Assembly: GCF_030316895.1 (NCBI RefSeq)
Contig: NZ_JASZYV010000001.1
Span: 1,116,001-1,180,000, forward strand
Direction of reading: 5' to 3'
Length of the DNA: 64,000 nucleotides
From: Variovorax dokdonensis
GTDB lineage: Bacteria > Pseudomonadota > Gammaproteobacteria > Burkholderiales > Burkholderiaceae_C
Part shown: positions 17,982 through 27,133 of the stretch, piece by piece
How the letters are laid out: the number at the start of each line of letters is the position of its first letter
Position numbering within the stretch: position 1 is the stretch's first letter
Position numbers and translations under genes: made by a program
Notes under the pieces: generated by a model
The model's input: only the letters and a program-made list of their open reading frames with translations
The model's database searches: none
Told to the model about the DNA's origin: nothing

Positions 17982-18929
17982 ATGAACGGCGTGGTTGCCG
18001 GTTCGCTGCTGCCGGTCGTGCTGCTGATCGGCGCCGGTTTCATGGCGGGCCGCCTGGGCTGGATCAAGTCTGCGTCGGTGAAGGACCTGGCCAACCTCAT
18101 CTTCTTGCTGTTGGCGCCGGCCTTGCTGTTTCGCGCCATGAGCACGGTGGACGTGGGGCAGTTGCACTTCAAGCCGGTGGCCGCGTATTTCGCCGGCTCG
18201 TTCCTGCTCTTCGGCCTGACGATGGCGCTTCGCGGCTTCAACCGCACGGCCGCGGTGCTGGCGCTGTCCAACACCTACAGCAACAGCGTGATGATCGGCA
18301 TTCCGCTCGTCGGCCTGGCCTATGGGCCGCCAGGCATGGTGGTGCTGCTGACGCTGATTTCGCTGCACTCGCTCATCCTCCTGACCAGCGCCACGGTGGT
18401 GATTGAACTGGCTGTCGCCAACGAGGAGACGCGCTCCGGCAAGCGCGAGAAGCGACCCATGACCAGCACGGTGGCACAGGCGCTGCGCAACGCCATCATC
18501 CATCCGGTGCCGCTGCCGATCATTGCGGGGCTGCTGTTCGCGCAGACGGGCCTGGCCTTGCCCGGCTGGGTCGACAAGCCCTTGATGCTTCTGGGCCAGG
18601 CCTTCGGGCCGATTGCGCTGGTGATGGTCGGCGTAACGCTGGCCTATACGCCGGTCGGTACCTACTGGCGCCCGGCGCTGGCGCAATCGGTGATCAAGAA
18701 CCTTCTGCATCCGATGCTGGTCGCCGCCATCGGCTGGTTCCTGGGGGTGCGCGGCCTGCCGCTCACCGTCATGGTGGTGGCCGCATCCTTGCCGATGGGC
18801 GCCAATGTGTTCCTGTTCTCGCAGCGCTATCAGACCTCGGAAGGGCTGATCACGGCTAGCGTTGCCGTGTCCACGGCTTTGGCCTTGGCGACGGTGTCGT
18901 TGAGCATGTGGGCCATGGGCCAGCTCTGA
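17982..18929 (+). CDS. AEC-family transporter (auxin efflux carrier type)
   Basis: 315 residues from the ATG at 17982, chosen because GGGAGG lies six bases upstream. Earlier in-frame starts lack a ribosome-binding site. About ten hydrophobic segments are visible, with an Asn/Ser-rich block [17 protein letters not shown] near residue 100 and the second-half [16 protein letters not shown], both typical of AEC carriers. Bacterial members export or import small carboxylates such as malate or malonate. It diverges from the TetR gene. The lyase-like gene downstream could supply or use its substrate, but this is only positional. Confidence 0.88.
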   Translation: MNGVVAGSLLPVVLLIGAGFMAGRLGWIKSASVKDLANLIFLLLAPALLFRAMSTVDVGQLHFKPVAAYFAGSFLLFGLTMALRGFNRTAAVLALSNTYSNSVMIGIPLVGLAYGPPGMVVLLTLISLHSLILLTSATVVIELAVANEETRSGKREKRPMTSTVAQALRNAIIHPVPLPIIAGLLFAQTGLALPGWVDKPLMLLGQAFGPIALVMVGVTLAYTPVGTYWRPALAQSVIKNLLHPMLVAAIGWFLGVRGLPLTVMVVAASLPMGANVFLFSQRYQTSEGLITASVAVSTALALATVSLSMWAMGQL

Positions 18930-18940
18930 CCGCTCGCATC

Positions 18941-18963
18941 GCTTGAAGCGCTTGAAGCGCTTG
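18941..18963. repeat. Nine-base tandem repeat (GCTTGAAGC, 2.5 copies)
   Basis: Two complete copies of GCTTGAAGC and a half copy follow directly on one another, 12 bases after the AEC permease stop. Each junction makes the palindrome AAGCGCTT. It lies 45 bases upstream of the next gene's start and could be a small regulatory or replication-slippage element. Confidence 0.45.
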
Positions 18964-19008
18964 CCATTGGCGGGCAAGATGCCCCGTTCCCGGAAAGACC
19001 AGACTGCC

Positions 19009-19860
19009 ATGCCGATTGCCAATCTCCCGCATCCATCCGCCGCCGACATCGCCGCCCGCCGCCGCGCGTTTCGCGACCTTCATGCGAGTGGCTGCTTCAT
19101 CATTCCCAACGCCTGGGACGTGGGCAGCGCCCGCATGCTGGAGGGCATGGGCTTCAAGGCATTGGCGAGCACCAGTTCCGGCTTTGCCTGGTCGCAGGGC
19201 AAGCCCGACAGCGGCGTGGCCCGTGACGACGTGTTGACGCACCTGCGCGAACTCGTGGCCGCGACTGGCCTGCCGGTCAACGCCGACTTCGAAAGCGGGT
19301 ATGCGCAAGACGCCGACGGCGTTGCGGAAAGCGTTAGCATGGCCGTCGACACCGGCGTGGCCGGCCTGTCGATCGAGGATGCGAGTGGGGATCCCGCCCA
19401 GCCGATCCGCGATCTTGCCGATGCGGTAGACAGAATCCGGGCCGCGCGCCGGGCCATCGACGCCGCCGGTGGCGATGTCATGCTCATCGGGCGCGCGGAG
19501 AATTTCCTTCACGGCCGGAACGACCTTGCCGACACGGTGGCACGCCTGCAGGCGTATTCGCAGGCCGGCGCCGATTGCCTCTATGCACCGGGCCTGCGCA
19601 CGCCAGATCAGATCTCGGCCGTTGTGCAGGCGGTGGCGCCCAAGCCCGTCAACCTCCTGGTGGGGTGGTCGAGCGACCTGGACCTGTCGCAGATCGCCGC
19701 CCTGGGCGTGCGGCGCGTCAGCGTAGGCGGCGCGTTGGCGCGGGCCGCATGGGGCGGGTTCATGCGCGCCGCACGCATGCTGGCCGACGAAGGGCGGTTC
19801 ACCGGGTTTGCCGACGCCGCCTCGGGCCAGAGCCTCGACGCCTTCTTCCGCGCTCGCTGA
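19009..19860 (+). CDS. Isocitrate lyase/PEP mutase superfamily protein (2-methylisocitrate lyase-like)
   Basis: 283 residues from the ATG at 19009. The fold is recognisable from FIIPNAWDVGSARMLEGMGFKALASTSSGFAWSQG and the metal-binding strand LPVNADFESGYA, followed by GVAGLSIEDASGD and an IGRAENFL strand. This branch lacks the KKCGH-type cysteine motif of true isocitrate and methylisocitrate lyases, so the reaction is uncertain; members cleave or hydrolyse C-C bonds in alpha-keto or dicarboxylic acids. It follows the AEC permease gene and precedes a methyltransferase gene by 19 bases. Confidence 0.82.
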   Translation: MPIANLPHPSAADIAARRRAFRDLHASGCFIIPNAWDVGSARMLEGMGFKALASTSSGFAWSQGKPDSGVARDDVLTHLRELVAATGLPVNADFESGYAQDADGVAESVSMAVDTGVAGLSIEDASGDPAQPIRDLADAVDRIRAARRAIDAAGGDVMLIGRAENFLHGRNDLADTVARLQAYSQAGADCLYAPGLRTPDQISAVVQAVAPKPVNLLVGWSSDLDLSQIAALGVRRVSVGGALARAAWGGFMRAARMLADEGRFTGFADAASGQSLDAFFRAR

Positions 19861-19879
19861 GGCGCATCCGGGATCTTGC

Positions 19880-20485
19880 ATGGAATCGATCGACGCAGCC
19901 AACTTCGACGAGGCGTACTACGAGCGCTACTACTTCGACAAGAAGACCCGCGTGGCCGATCCGCGGCACATGGAGCGACTGGGCAACTTCGTCTGCGCCT
20001 ACCTCAAGTACCTGCGTGTGCCGGTGCAGCGTGTGCTCGACGTGGGCTGCGGCATCGGCCTGTGGCGCGACATCATCGCCCGGCACTTCCCGCAGGCAAG
20101 CTTCCATGGCGTGGAGGTGAGCCAGTATCTGTGCGAGCGTTACGGTTGGGAGCGCGGATCGGTGGTGGACTACCGGGCGCGCGAGCCCTTCGACCTCGTG
20201 ATCTGCCAAGGCGTGCTCGCCTACCTGAGCCCGGCAGATCTGAAGCTGGCGCTGCGCAACCTGGGCGAGCTTTGCAGCGGTGCGCTGTACCTCGAAGTGG
20301 TGGCGCGCGAGGACTACGAGCAGGACATCGTAGACGACACTCTGACCGACCCGCACCTGTTTCGCCATCGCGCCGAGGTCTATCGGCGCGGCTTGGCAGG
20401 CTCGTTCAAGCAGATGGGCGGCGGCCTCTGGCTGAGCCGGCAGGCGGATGTGCCGGTGTTCGCACTCGAATCGGCCGAGCCCTGA
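19880..20485 (+). CDS. Class I SAM-dependent methyltransferase, substrate unknown
   Basis: 201 residues from the ATG at 19880. SAM-binding motif I is VLDVGCGIGLWRDII, with an acidic post-I position in FHGVEVSQYL and the motif IV-like LVICQGVLAYL. The N-terminus is unusually rich in tyrosine and acidic residues (FDEAYYERYYFDKKTRV), resembling methyltransferases of the type-11/23 group that often act on small molecules or lipids. It converges with pdxH, leaving 21 bases between stop codons. Confidence 0.82.
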   Translation: MESIDAANFDEAYYERYYFDKKTRVADPRHMERLGNFVCAYLKYLRVPVQRVLDVGCGIGLWRDIIARHFPQASFHGVEVSQYLCERYGWERGSVVDYRAREPFDLVICQGVLAYLSPADLKLALRNLGELCSGALYLEVVAREDYEQDIVDDTLTDPHLFRHRAEVYRRGLAGSFKQMGGGLWLSRQADVPVFALESAEP

Positions 20486-20506
20486 GACCTTCGCCCTTCA
20501 TCGGAT

Positions 20507-21154
20507 TCAGGGAGCGAGACGCTCTCGCAGCCAGTGGCCGTCTTCCATGCGATAGCGCAGACGGTCGTGCAGGCGGCTCTTGCGGCCCTGCCAGAACTCC
20601 CAGCGATCCGGATTGAGCCGGTAGCCGCCCCAGTGCGGCGGCCGAGGCGGCGCGAGCAGGTACTTGGCCGCCGCGCCGGCCGCGTTCTTGACCAGCACGT
20701 CGCGCCCGGCGATCACCTGGCTTTGCGGACTGGCCCATGCGCCGAGGCGCGAATCGAGTGGGCGGCTGGCGAAGTACTCGTCGCTGAGTTCGGGCTCGAC
20801 CTGCTCGACGCGGCCTTCGATGCGCACCACGCGCTCCAGTTCAACCCAATGGAATTGAAGCGCCGCATACGGATTTCCGGCCAGTTCGCGACCCTTGCGG
20901 CTTTCGTAGTTGGTGTACCAGACGATGCCGCGTGCGTCGTAGCCCTTGATCAGCACGATGCGGGTGGAAGGCCGCAGGTCAGAGCCGACGGTGGCCAGCG
21001 TCATGGCATTGGGCTCTGGCAATTGGGCATCCAGCGCCTCGCTCATCCAGCGTTCGAACTGGCGCAGCGGATCGGCCTCGCTGCTCTTTTCGTCCAGCTC
21101 GGCGCGCTCGTAGCTCTTGCGCAGCTGAGACAGAAGATCTTTCGGGGAAGTCAT
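20507..21154 (-). CDS. pdxH: Pyridoxamine/pyridoxine 5'-phosphate oxidase
   Basis: 215 residues from the ATG at 21154, giving the usual [22 protein letters not shown] start. The FMN enzyme oxidises PNP or PMP to pyridoxal phosphate in the cytoplasm. Family blocks seen are [41 protein letters not shown], the [21 protein letters not shown] core and the C-terminal [27 protein letters not shown] signature. Length and motifs match E. coli PdxH (218 residues). It diverges from the MobA-like gene, with 48 bases between starts. Confidence 0.97.
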   Translation of the reverse strand: MTSPKDLLSQLRKSYERAELDEKSSEADPLRQFERWMSEALDAQLPEPNAMTLATVGSDLRPSTRIVLIKGYDARGIVWYTNYESRKGRELAGNPYAALQFHWVELERVVRIEGRVEQVEPELSDEYFASRPLDSRLGAWASPQSQVIAGRDVLVKNAAGAAAKYLLAPPRPPHWGGYRLNPDRWEFWQGRKSRLHDRLRYRMEDGHWLRERLAP

Positions 21155-21202
21155 GCTGCGCATTGTCCGCCAGACCACCGCGCAGGCGCGCATACTTGTG
21201 CG

Positions 21203-21793
21203 ATGACTGCCACCGCAAAACCCGCCGCGTCCGCGGCTTCGGCGCCCGTCGTGATCGTGCTGGCTTCGGGCCGAGGCGAGCGCTTCGTTGCATCAGGCGG
21301 CCGCGGCTCCAAGCTGCTGGCCAGGCTGGCAGGCCGCGCGGTGCTCGACCATACGCTGGAAGCCGTGCGCGCCAGCGGCCTGCCCTGGCATCTGGAAGAC
21401 GACGGCCACGACGGAATGGGCGATTCGATTGCTGCGGCCGTGCGTGCAACGTCCTCTGCCCCAGGATGGTTGATCCTCCCCGGTGACCTGCCATTGATCC
21501 AGCCCCAGACTCTGCGCAAGGTGGCCCAGGCGTTGACGGAAGGTGCCAGTGCGGCGCAGCCCGTTCACCAAGGGCAGGCCGGCCATCCGGTCGGCTTCTC
21601 GGCGCAATGCGGTGGCGAGCTGGCGGCCTTGGCGGGGCCGCAAGGGGCCGCCCGCCTGCTTCAGGCGCTTCGCGAGCGCGGTGAGGTGGTCGAGGTCCCC
21701 GTCGAGGATGCGGGCATCCTCACCGACATCGACACCCTGGCCGATCTGGCCAAGGCGGAAGCGTTGTTGCTGGGCGGTCTTGGCGGCGTCTGA
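21203..21793 (+). CDS. MobA-like nucleotidyltransferase (molybdopterin-type NTP transferase)
   Basis: 196 residues from the ATG at 21203. The N-terminal nucleotide-binding strand-loop [12 protein letters not shown] is followed by a lysine in GSKLLARL. The DxD-like metal site is in [11 protein letters not shown], and the C-terminal [15 protein letters not shown] is shared with MocA/MobA-type enzymes. Relatives cytidylate or guanylate molybdopterin for molybdoenzymes. No molybdoenzyme gene is near, so the cofactor target cannot be fixed. Confidence 0.85.
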   Translation: MTATAKPAASAASAPVVIVLASGRGERFVASGGRGSKLLARLAGRAVLDHTLEAVRASGLPWHLEDDGHDGMGDSIAAAVRATSSAPGWLILPGDLPLIQPQTLRKVAQALTEGASAAQPVHQGQAGHPVGFSAQCGGELAALAGPQGAARLLQALRERGEVVEVPVEDAGILTDIDTLADLAKAEALLLGGLGGV

Positions 21794-21803
21794 GCTTCGG
21801 GCG

Positions 21804-22355
21804 CTACTTGCGCACGATCACCGCGCAGGCCACGCGTGGGCCCGAATTACCGGCAGGTTGCGAGCTGAAGTCGTCCGGATCGCGGTGAACCACGAGGGCG
21901 CGCCCGACGATGTTGTTGGGGGTACCCTCGGTCAGCGAGATGCTGTGGTCGTCCACGCTGAAGCGCGCGGCGCCGCTGGAATCGGCCACCAGGCTGGGCA
22001 TGTCGCCCGCATGGCCGCCTGCTGAACCGTATTTCCCGTGCTTGCCGCCTGAAGGGTTGAAATGCCCGCCGGCCGCATTGCCGTTGTCGCCGCAGTCGCC
22101 CTTCTCATGAATGTGGAAGCCGTGTTCGCTGCCGGGCTTGAGGCCCCGCACTTCGCCGGCGACGCGCACGCCGTGCTCCAGGGCAGTGAAGGTGACCGTT
22201 CCGGCCACGGTGTTGGGTGAGACGGCGGCGGTGGGCGCCAAGGTAGCGCTGGCGCCAGCGCGCCCATTCATGGACATGTTGCCGCACGCGCCCAGCATGG
22301 CCACGCAGGCCAAGCTGACGGACAGCGTCAAGGCACGCCGAAAATTGTTCTTCAT
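21804..22355 (-). CDS. sodC: Cu/Zn superoxide dismutase, lipoprotein
   Basis: 183 residues with a lipoprotein signal peptide (lipobox MLGAC, lipidated Cys24), so it is anchored in the periplasmic face of a membrane. Metal ligands are all present: HGFHIHEKGDC, GGHFNP, the zinc-loop histidines in GKHGKYGSAGGHAGD, and VVHRDPDDF, with the conserved disulfide cysteines and the C-terminal GNSGPRVACAVI arginine. It dismutates periplasmic superoxide. Its ATG overlaps the stop codon of the upstream chaC-like gene (ATGA), coupling it to glutathione turnover. Confidence 0.96.
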   Translation of the reverse strand: MKNNFRRALTLSVSLACVAMLGACGNMSMNGRAGASATLAPTAAVSPNTVAGTVTFTALEHGVRVAGEVRGLKPGSEHGFHIHEKGDCGDNGNAAGGHFNPSGGKHGKYGSAGGHAGDMPSLVADSSGAARFSVDDHSISLTEGTPNNIVGRALVVHRDPDDFSSQPAGNSGPRVACAVIVRK

Positions 22356-23074
22356 GATCGTTCCTTCGTTGGGGTTGTCACAGTCGTGAGCGGGAGCGAC
22401 AGGTTTAGCGCGTCGGCGTGCCGGCTGTCGTCGGAAGAAGCCGATACCTGCGCATCTTCCTGGGCCAGTTCCTGTTCGTGCTGGCGGACTTCCGCGAGGC
22501 GGATCAGGCGGGCGAGCGCCGCGTCATGGATGCCGTGGTGGCGCAGTCCTTCGAGCGTCTGCATGGCGTATTCCAGCGAGGTGCCGTAGCGCCCGCAGGC
22601 TTGGGCAAAGATCTCGCGGTAACGTGCGTCGGGGAGTTCTCCCGTGTAGTTGGGGCTGCGACGCGACAGCGTGAACGCCAGCGCCCGCACCCGTCCGGCG
22701 GACGTGACGCAGGGCAGCCATCGGGGGTCGTACACGCCGGTCATCATTTCGCGCAGCCACAACTGGCCGAGCGTTTCGAGGCCGGCGCTGGCCGGAATGC
22801 GGAACACCACGCCCTGGCAACTGCCGCCGGACAGCAGGCCGAACACCAGGCCCGGGCATTGCGGCGTTCCGCGGTTGATGCGGCTCCACATCTTCAGAGC
22901 GCGATGCCAGCCGTGCAGGCGGGCGGGGCGGCGTTCGGTGAAGTCGAAGTCCGGCCGCCAGATGAGCGAACCGTAGGCAAACACCCAAAGGTCTTCGTGG
23001 CCGCCCCATTCCGCGATGGTGCGCTCGAGCATCGGTTGGGGGTCGCGAATCGGCTTGAGGTGCTGTTCATCCAT
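22352..23074 (-). CDS. Glutathione-specific gamma-glutamylcyclotransferase (ChaC family)
   Basis: 240 residues from the ATG at 23074. An ATG at 23227 would add 51 low-complexity residues and run across the divergent gene's start. The gamma-glutamyl-binding loop is VFAYGSLIWRPDF and the catalytic glutamate is in LREMMTGVYDPRW, aligning with the REA..GGYD motif of characterised ChaC proteins. The enzyme degrades glutathione to 5-oxoproline and Cys-Gly. It is coupled to sodC by a four-base overlap. The C-terminal 60 residues are a Gln/Glu-rich helix followed by a variable tail. Confidence 0.88.
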   Translation of the reverse strand: MDEQHLKPIRDPQPMLERTIAEWGGHEDLWVFAYGSLIWRPDFDFTERRPARLHGWHRALKMWSRINRGTPQCPGLVFGLLSGGSCQGVVFRIPASAGLETLGQLWLREMMTGVYDPRWLPCVTSAGRVRALAFTLSRRSPNYTGELPDARYREIFAQACGRYGTSLEYAMQTLEGLRHHGIHDAALARLIRLAEVRQHEQELAQEDAQVSASSDDSRHADALNLSLPLTTVTTPTKERS

Positions 23075-23216
23075 CGCCGACGTGCCGGTCCAGCCGTTGG
23101 CGGAGTCGGCCGGAGCGGGACTGGAGTTGGTCGACGCCGACGAATCGGTGGCGCCTACAATTTCCGGGGCATGAGTCACCACGCCATTATTCACAACCAA
23201 CCAGGAATTCCCACGG

Positions 23217-23735
23217 ATGTCCGCCAACCAAGACGATGAGGCTCAGACCTACCTCGTGCTCGGCCTCGGCATGGGCGTCATTGCCCTCGTGCTCCTGCTC
23301 GTCGTGGGCCTTGCGGTGTCGCGTGGTGGGCCGCGTGCCGATGCGGTCATCGCCAACCAGGCGGTGGCTGGCGCAGCGGTGCCAGGTGCCTCCAGCGTGC
23401 CGGACGGTGGGGGAATCCGCACGGCAGAGGGCGTGGTCAGGATCTACTTCGTGTCTGGCGGCAGCGAACTGCCGGCCGGCGCGGCCGAGGCGTTGACGCC
23501 CATCATCGAAGGCGTGGGCGCCGGCAAGAAGGCCCAGATCTCCGGCTTTCACGACACCACCGGCAACGCCACCACCAATGAAGCGCTGGCGCTTCGACGC
23601 GCACAGGCCGTGCGCGACTTGCTCGGCACTCTCGGGGTGCCGCCGGCGCAAGTGGTCATGAAAAAGCCGCAGTCGACCGTCGGTACCGGTGGCGGAGCGC
23701 AGGCAAGACGTGTCGAAGTGCAACTCGTCGACTGA
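23217..23735 (+). CDS. Membrane-anchored OmpA-family protein
   Basis: 172 residues. One membrane helix (about 12-35) is followed by an Ala/Gly-rich linker and an OmpA-C-like domain: [21 protein letters not shown], then [29 protein letters not shown] and a short end VEVQLVD. OmpA-like domains bind peptidoglycan diaminopimelate, so the protein probably tethers the inner membrane to the cell wall. An intrinsic terminator follows at 23764. No partner gene is adjacent. Confidence 0.82.
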   Translation: MSANQDDEAQTYLVLGLGMGVIALVLLLVVGLAVSRGGPRADAVIANQAVAGAAVPGASSVPDGGGIRTAEGVVRIYFVSGGSELPAGAAEALTPIIEGVGAGKKAQISGFHDTTGNATTNEALALRRAQAVRDLLGTLGVPPAQVVMKKPQSTVGTGGGAQARRVEVQLVD

Positions 23736-23763
23736 CCGCCATCCTGCATTCGCGTGAGTGGGC

Positions 23764-23787
23764 AAACACGGCCCGGGCCGTGTTTTT
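23764..23787 (+). terminator. Rho-independent terminator after the OmpA-like gene
   Basis: A perfect 11-bp stem (AAACACGGCCC / GGGCCGTGTTT) runs into further T residues, 28 bases after the stop codon. It would separate the OmpA-like gene from edd. Confidence 0.85.
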
Positions 23788-23878
23788 CATTCACCCGCGC
23801 TACCATGACCGCCTTCAGCGCCAGCTACCGCGAAGCGGGCACGGCATCTGCTGGAATCCGCGAACAACACTTCCCCCC

Positions 23879-25705
23879 ATGAGCACACATTCCACCGTTC
23901 AACGCGTCACCGAGCGCATCCGCGAGCGAAGCCGCGGCGCGCGCGAAGCCTATCTTGAGCGCGTCGCCCAGACGGGTGCGCGCGAACGCGGGTCCGACCG
24001 CATGGGCTGCGCCAATGTGGCGCATGCCGTGGCGGGCGTTCCCGCCAGCGACAAGTTGCGCATCGTGGCCGAGCGGGCGCCGAACATCGGCGTCGTCACG
24101 GCCTACAACGACATGCTCTCGGCCCACGCACCGTTCAAGGGCTATCCCGACATCATCAAGGACGAGGCCCGTCGACTGGGCGCCACGGCGCAGGTTGCCG
24201 GGGGCGTTCCGGCCATGTGCGACGGCGTGACACAGGGCACGCCCGGGATGGAGCTGAGCCTGTTCTCGCGCGACGTGATCGCCATGGGCACAGCCGTGGC
24301 GCTGACGCACGACATGTTCGACGCCGCCTTGTTGCTGGGCGTGTGCGACAAGATCGTGCCGGGGCTGCTGATCGGCGCGCTGCATTTCGGCCACCTGCCC
24401 ACGGTGTTCGTGCCCGCGGGGCCGATGCCGTCCGGCCTGTCCAACAGTGCCAAGGCCAAGGTGCGCGAGCAGGCGGCGCAAGGTCTGGTCGGCCGCGCCG
24501 GCTTGATGGAGGCCGAAATGGGCGCCTACCACGACCAGGGCACCTGCACCTTCTACGGCACGGCCAACAGCAACCAGATGCTGCTCGAAGCCATGGGCCT
24601 GCACGTGCCGGGAACGGCGTTCATCCAGCCCGGCGACTCGATGCGCGAAACCCTCACTCGCGAAGCGGTCCGCACGGTGCTTGGCCGCGCTGCGCAGACC
24701 GCCTACGCGTGCCCGCCCATTGGCCATGTGGTGGACGAGCGTGCCATCGTCAACGCCATGTGCGCGCTGCTGGCCACGGGCGGGTCCACCAATCACCTGA
24801 TCCACTGGGTGGCGGTGGCGCGCGCTGCCGGCATCTCGATCGACTGGAACGACTTCTCCGAGTTGTCCGACGTGGTGCCCTTGCTCACCCGCGTGTATCC
24901 CAACGGTACGGCGGACGTCAATGAGTTCCAGAACGCGGGCGGCCCCGGTTTTGTGATCGGCGAGTTGATCGGCGCGGGCCTGATGCATGCCGACGTGCTG
25001 ACCGTTCGGGCCGGCGGACTGGCGGAGTTCTCCAACATTCCCGAATCTGCCGAGCCTGGCCGCCTGGTCTGGAAGAGCGCCGCGCCCTCGAAGAACGAGG
25101 CCGTGGCCCGGCCGGCCGCTGACCCGTTCAGCCCGACCGGCGGCTTGAAGCTGCTGACCGGCAATCTGGGCCGCAGCGTGATCAAGGTGTCGTCCGTGCC
25201 GGAAGACCGGCACGTGATCGAGGCGCCGGCGCGCGTGTTCGATTCTCAGGCTGCGCTGCAGAAGGCATTCACCGCCGGCGAGCTCGATCGCGACGTGGTG
25301 TGCGTGGTGCGCTGGCAGGGGCCGCAGGCCAACGGCATGCCGGAGCTGCACAAGCTCACGCCCCCGCTGTCGGTGCTGCAGGGCAAGGGCTTCAAGGTGG
25401 CGCTGGTGACCGACGGCCGCATGAGCGGAGCGTCGGGCAAGGTGCCGGCGGCCATCCATCTGTCGCCCGAAGGGGCGGCCGGCGGTGCCATCGCCAAGGT
25501 GCGCGATGGCGACACGATCCGCCTCGATTCGATCGCCGGCACGCTGCAAGTGCTGGTGTCCGACCAGGAATGGGAAGCGCGCGAGATTGCGCGCATGCCC
25601 GACGAACTGCGCCATGCCGATGGGCATGGCCTGGGTCGCGAACTGTTTGCGGGCATGCGCCGCAATGCATTGACTGCTGAAGAAGGAGCCTGCACATGGC
25701 TATGA
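23879..25705 (+). CDS. edd: 6-phosphogluconate dehydratase
   Basis: 608 residues from the ATG at 23879, which starts the normal [15 protein letters not shown]-terminus. The enzyme converts 6-phosphogluconate to KDPG in the Entner-Doudoroff pathway and carries a 4Fe-4S cluster. Cysteine-containing IlvD/Edd blocks visible are [29 protein letters not shown] and [13 protein letters not shown], with the C-terminal [17 protein letters not shown]. The length matches Edd (about 600), unlike the shorter dihydroxyacid dehydratases. It overlaps eda by ten bases. Confidence 0.97.
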   Translation: MSTHSTVQRVTERIRERSRGAREAYLERVAQTGARERGSDRMGCANVAHAVAGVPASDKLRIVAERAPNIGVVTAYNDMLSAHAPFKGYPDIIKDEARRLGATAQVAGGVPAMCDGVTQGTPGMELSLFSRDVIAMGTAVALTHDMFDAALLLGVCDKIVPGLLIGALHFGHLPTVFVPAGPMPSGLSNSAKAKVREQAAQGLVGRAGLMEAEMGAYHDQGTCTFYGTANSNQMLLEAMGLHVPGTAFIQPGDSMRETLTREAVRTVLGRAAQTAYACPPIGHVVDERAIVNAMCALLATGGSTNHLIHWVAVARAAGISIDWNDFSELSDVVPLLTRVYPNGTADVNEFQNAGGPGFVIGELIGAGLMHADVLTVRAGGLAEFSNIPESAEPGRLVWKSAAPSKNEAVARPAADPFSPTGGLKLLTGNLGRSVIKVSSVPEDRHVIEAPARVFDSQAALQKAFTAGELDRDVVCVVRWQGPQANGMPELHKLTPPLSVLQGKGFKVALVTDGRMSGASGKVPAAIHLSPEGAAGGAIAKVRDGDTIRLDSIAGTLQVLVSDQEWEAREIARMPDELRHADGHGLGRELFAGMRRNALTAEEGACTWL

Positions 25706-26346
25706 AACCCCTGCCGGAAAAACTGAGCGCGCAAGACGTGATGGACGATGTGCCGGTCATTCCGGTGATCGTGCTGCACGACCCTGCCCACGCCGTGCCG
25801 TTGGCGCGGGCGCTGGTGGCTGGCGGCATCCGCATGCTGGAAGTGACGCTGCGCACACCGGCCGCACTGGCTTGCATCGAGCGGATCGCCAAGGAAGTGC
25901 CCGAAGCCGTGGCTGGCGCCGGCACCATCCGCAGCGCCGCCGATGCCCAGGCCGCTGCGCTGGCGGGCGCGCGCTTCGGCGTCAGCCCGGGCTATACGCG
26001 GACGGTTTCCAAGGCCTGCCACGACGTCGGCCTGCCGCTGCTTCCGGGCGTGGCGACCGGCAGCGAAATCATGATGGCGCAGGAAGACGGCTTCAACCGA
26101 CTGAAGTTCTTCCCGGCGCTGCAAGCCGGCGGAGCGCCCATGCTCAAGGCCTGGCAAGGACCGTTCGGCGACGTGACCTTCTGCCCCACGGGCGGCATTC
26201 ACGCGGCCAACGCCCACGAATTTCTGAGCCTGTCGAACGTGGCTTGCGTCGGCGGATCGTGGATCGTGCCCAACGAGTCGGTCCAGACGGGCGACTGGAC
26301 GCGCATCACGCAGCTGGCCAGCGAGGCCGCCGCGCTGCCGCGCTGA
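25696..26346 (+). CDS. eda: 2-keto-3-deoxy-6-phosphogluconate aldolase
   Basis: A 216-residue TIM-barrel class I aldolase that cleaves KDPG to pyruvate and glyceraldehyde 3-phosphate. The Schiff-base lysine is about Lys137 in RLKFFPA. The catalytic Glu lies in RMLEVTLRT and the phosphate-binding region is FCPTGGIH. The start overlaps the end of edd, so the two Entner-Doudoroff enzymes are translationally coupled. A second, galactonate-type aldolase is encoded at 48336. Confidence 0.97.
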   Translation: MAMKPLPEKLSAQDVMDDVPVIPVIVLHDPAHAVPLARALVAGGIRMLEVTLRTPAALACIERIAKEVPEAVAGAGTIRSAADAQAAALAGARFGVSPGYTRTVSKACHDVGLPLLPGVATGSEIMMAQEDGFNRLKFFPALQAGGAPMLKAWQGPFGDVTFCPTGGIHAANAHEFLSLSNVACVGGSWIVPNESVQTGDWTRITQLASEAAALPR

Positions 26347-26392
26347 GAGGCTTGACCGGATTTCGTCAACTCATAGAAGAAGGGAGACAACG

Positions 26393-27133
26393 ATGACGGA
26401 ACAAAAAGGCATTCACGCGGACGCGCAGGGTATCAAGGTCATTGCCTTCGACGTCTTCGGTACGGTGGTTGACTGGCATGGCGGTATCCGCGTCGAGGTC
26501 GAGCGCATGCTGCCGGGCGTGGACGGTGCCAAGTTCGCCCGCGCCTGGCGCGCCGGCTACGCGCCTGCGATGCAGAGCGTCATGGCGCGCATCGAGGCGG
26601 GCGAGGGCGGCTTCACGCTCGTCGACGAACTGCATCTGCATATCCTGGACGAGGTGCTGCGCGATTTCGGCCTCGACGAGCGGCTGGATCGCGAAGCCCG
26701 GCGCGAGCTCAATGCCGCCTGGCATCGCTTGCCCGCCTGGCCCGATGCGGTCGAGGGTCTGACTCGACTGAAGGCCAAGTACACGATCTGCACGCTGTCG
26801 AACGGCAACATCGGCCTGCTGACCGAGATGGCCAAGCGCGCGGGTCTGCCATGGGACTGCATCCTGTCGGCGGAAGTGTTCAAGGCCTACAAGCCCGACC
26901 CGCGCGTCTACCTCGGCGCGGCCGGGGTCTTCGACGTGGCGCCTGGCGAACTGATGCTGGTGGCCGCCCACGCCGACGACTTGGCGGCGGCGCGTGCCTG
27001 TGGCCTGCGCACCGCCTATGTGGAGCGTCCGCTCGAGAATGGCGCCGACCGGCCCAAGGACGTGTCGCCCCAGCCGGACAACACGATGCATGTGCGCGAC
27101 CTCGTCGCGCTGGCCGATCAGTTGGGCTGCTGA
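26393..27133 (+). CDS. Haloacid dehalogenase type II (HAD superfamily)
   Basis: 246 residues. The nucleophilic aspartate is Asp20 in IAFDVFGTVVDW, motif II is TLSNGN, the motif III lysine is in FKAYKPDPRVY, and motif IV is AAHADDL. SNGN and YKPDPRVY with the AHADDL variant are the hallmarks of L-2-haloacid dehalogenases and close relatives. Such enzymes hydrolyse 2-haloalkanoates, but many homologues near sugar-acid genes act on unknown substrates. It follows eda by 46 bases and may share its transcript. Its last 16 bases overlap the convergent wax-ester synthase gene. Confidence 0.88.
   Translation: MTEQKGIHADAQGIKVIAFDVFGTVVDWHGGIRVEVERMLPGVDGAKFARAWRAGYAPAMQSVMARIEAGEGGFTLVDELHLHILDEVLRDFGLDERLDREARRELNAAWHRLPAWPDAVEGLTRLKAKYTICTLSNGNIGLLTEMAKRAGLPWDCILSAEVFKAYKPDPRVYLGAAGVFDVAPGELMLVAAHADDLAAARACGLRTAYVERPLENGADRPKDVSPQPDNTMHVRDLVALADQLGC

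Noticed and set aside
23825-25627. A 600-residue minus-strand open frame across edd
   Set aside because: It is a His/Arg-rich shadow of edd, which has all its family blocks on the plus strand.
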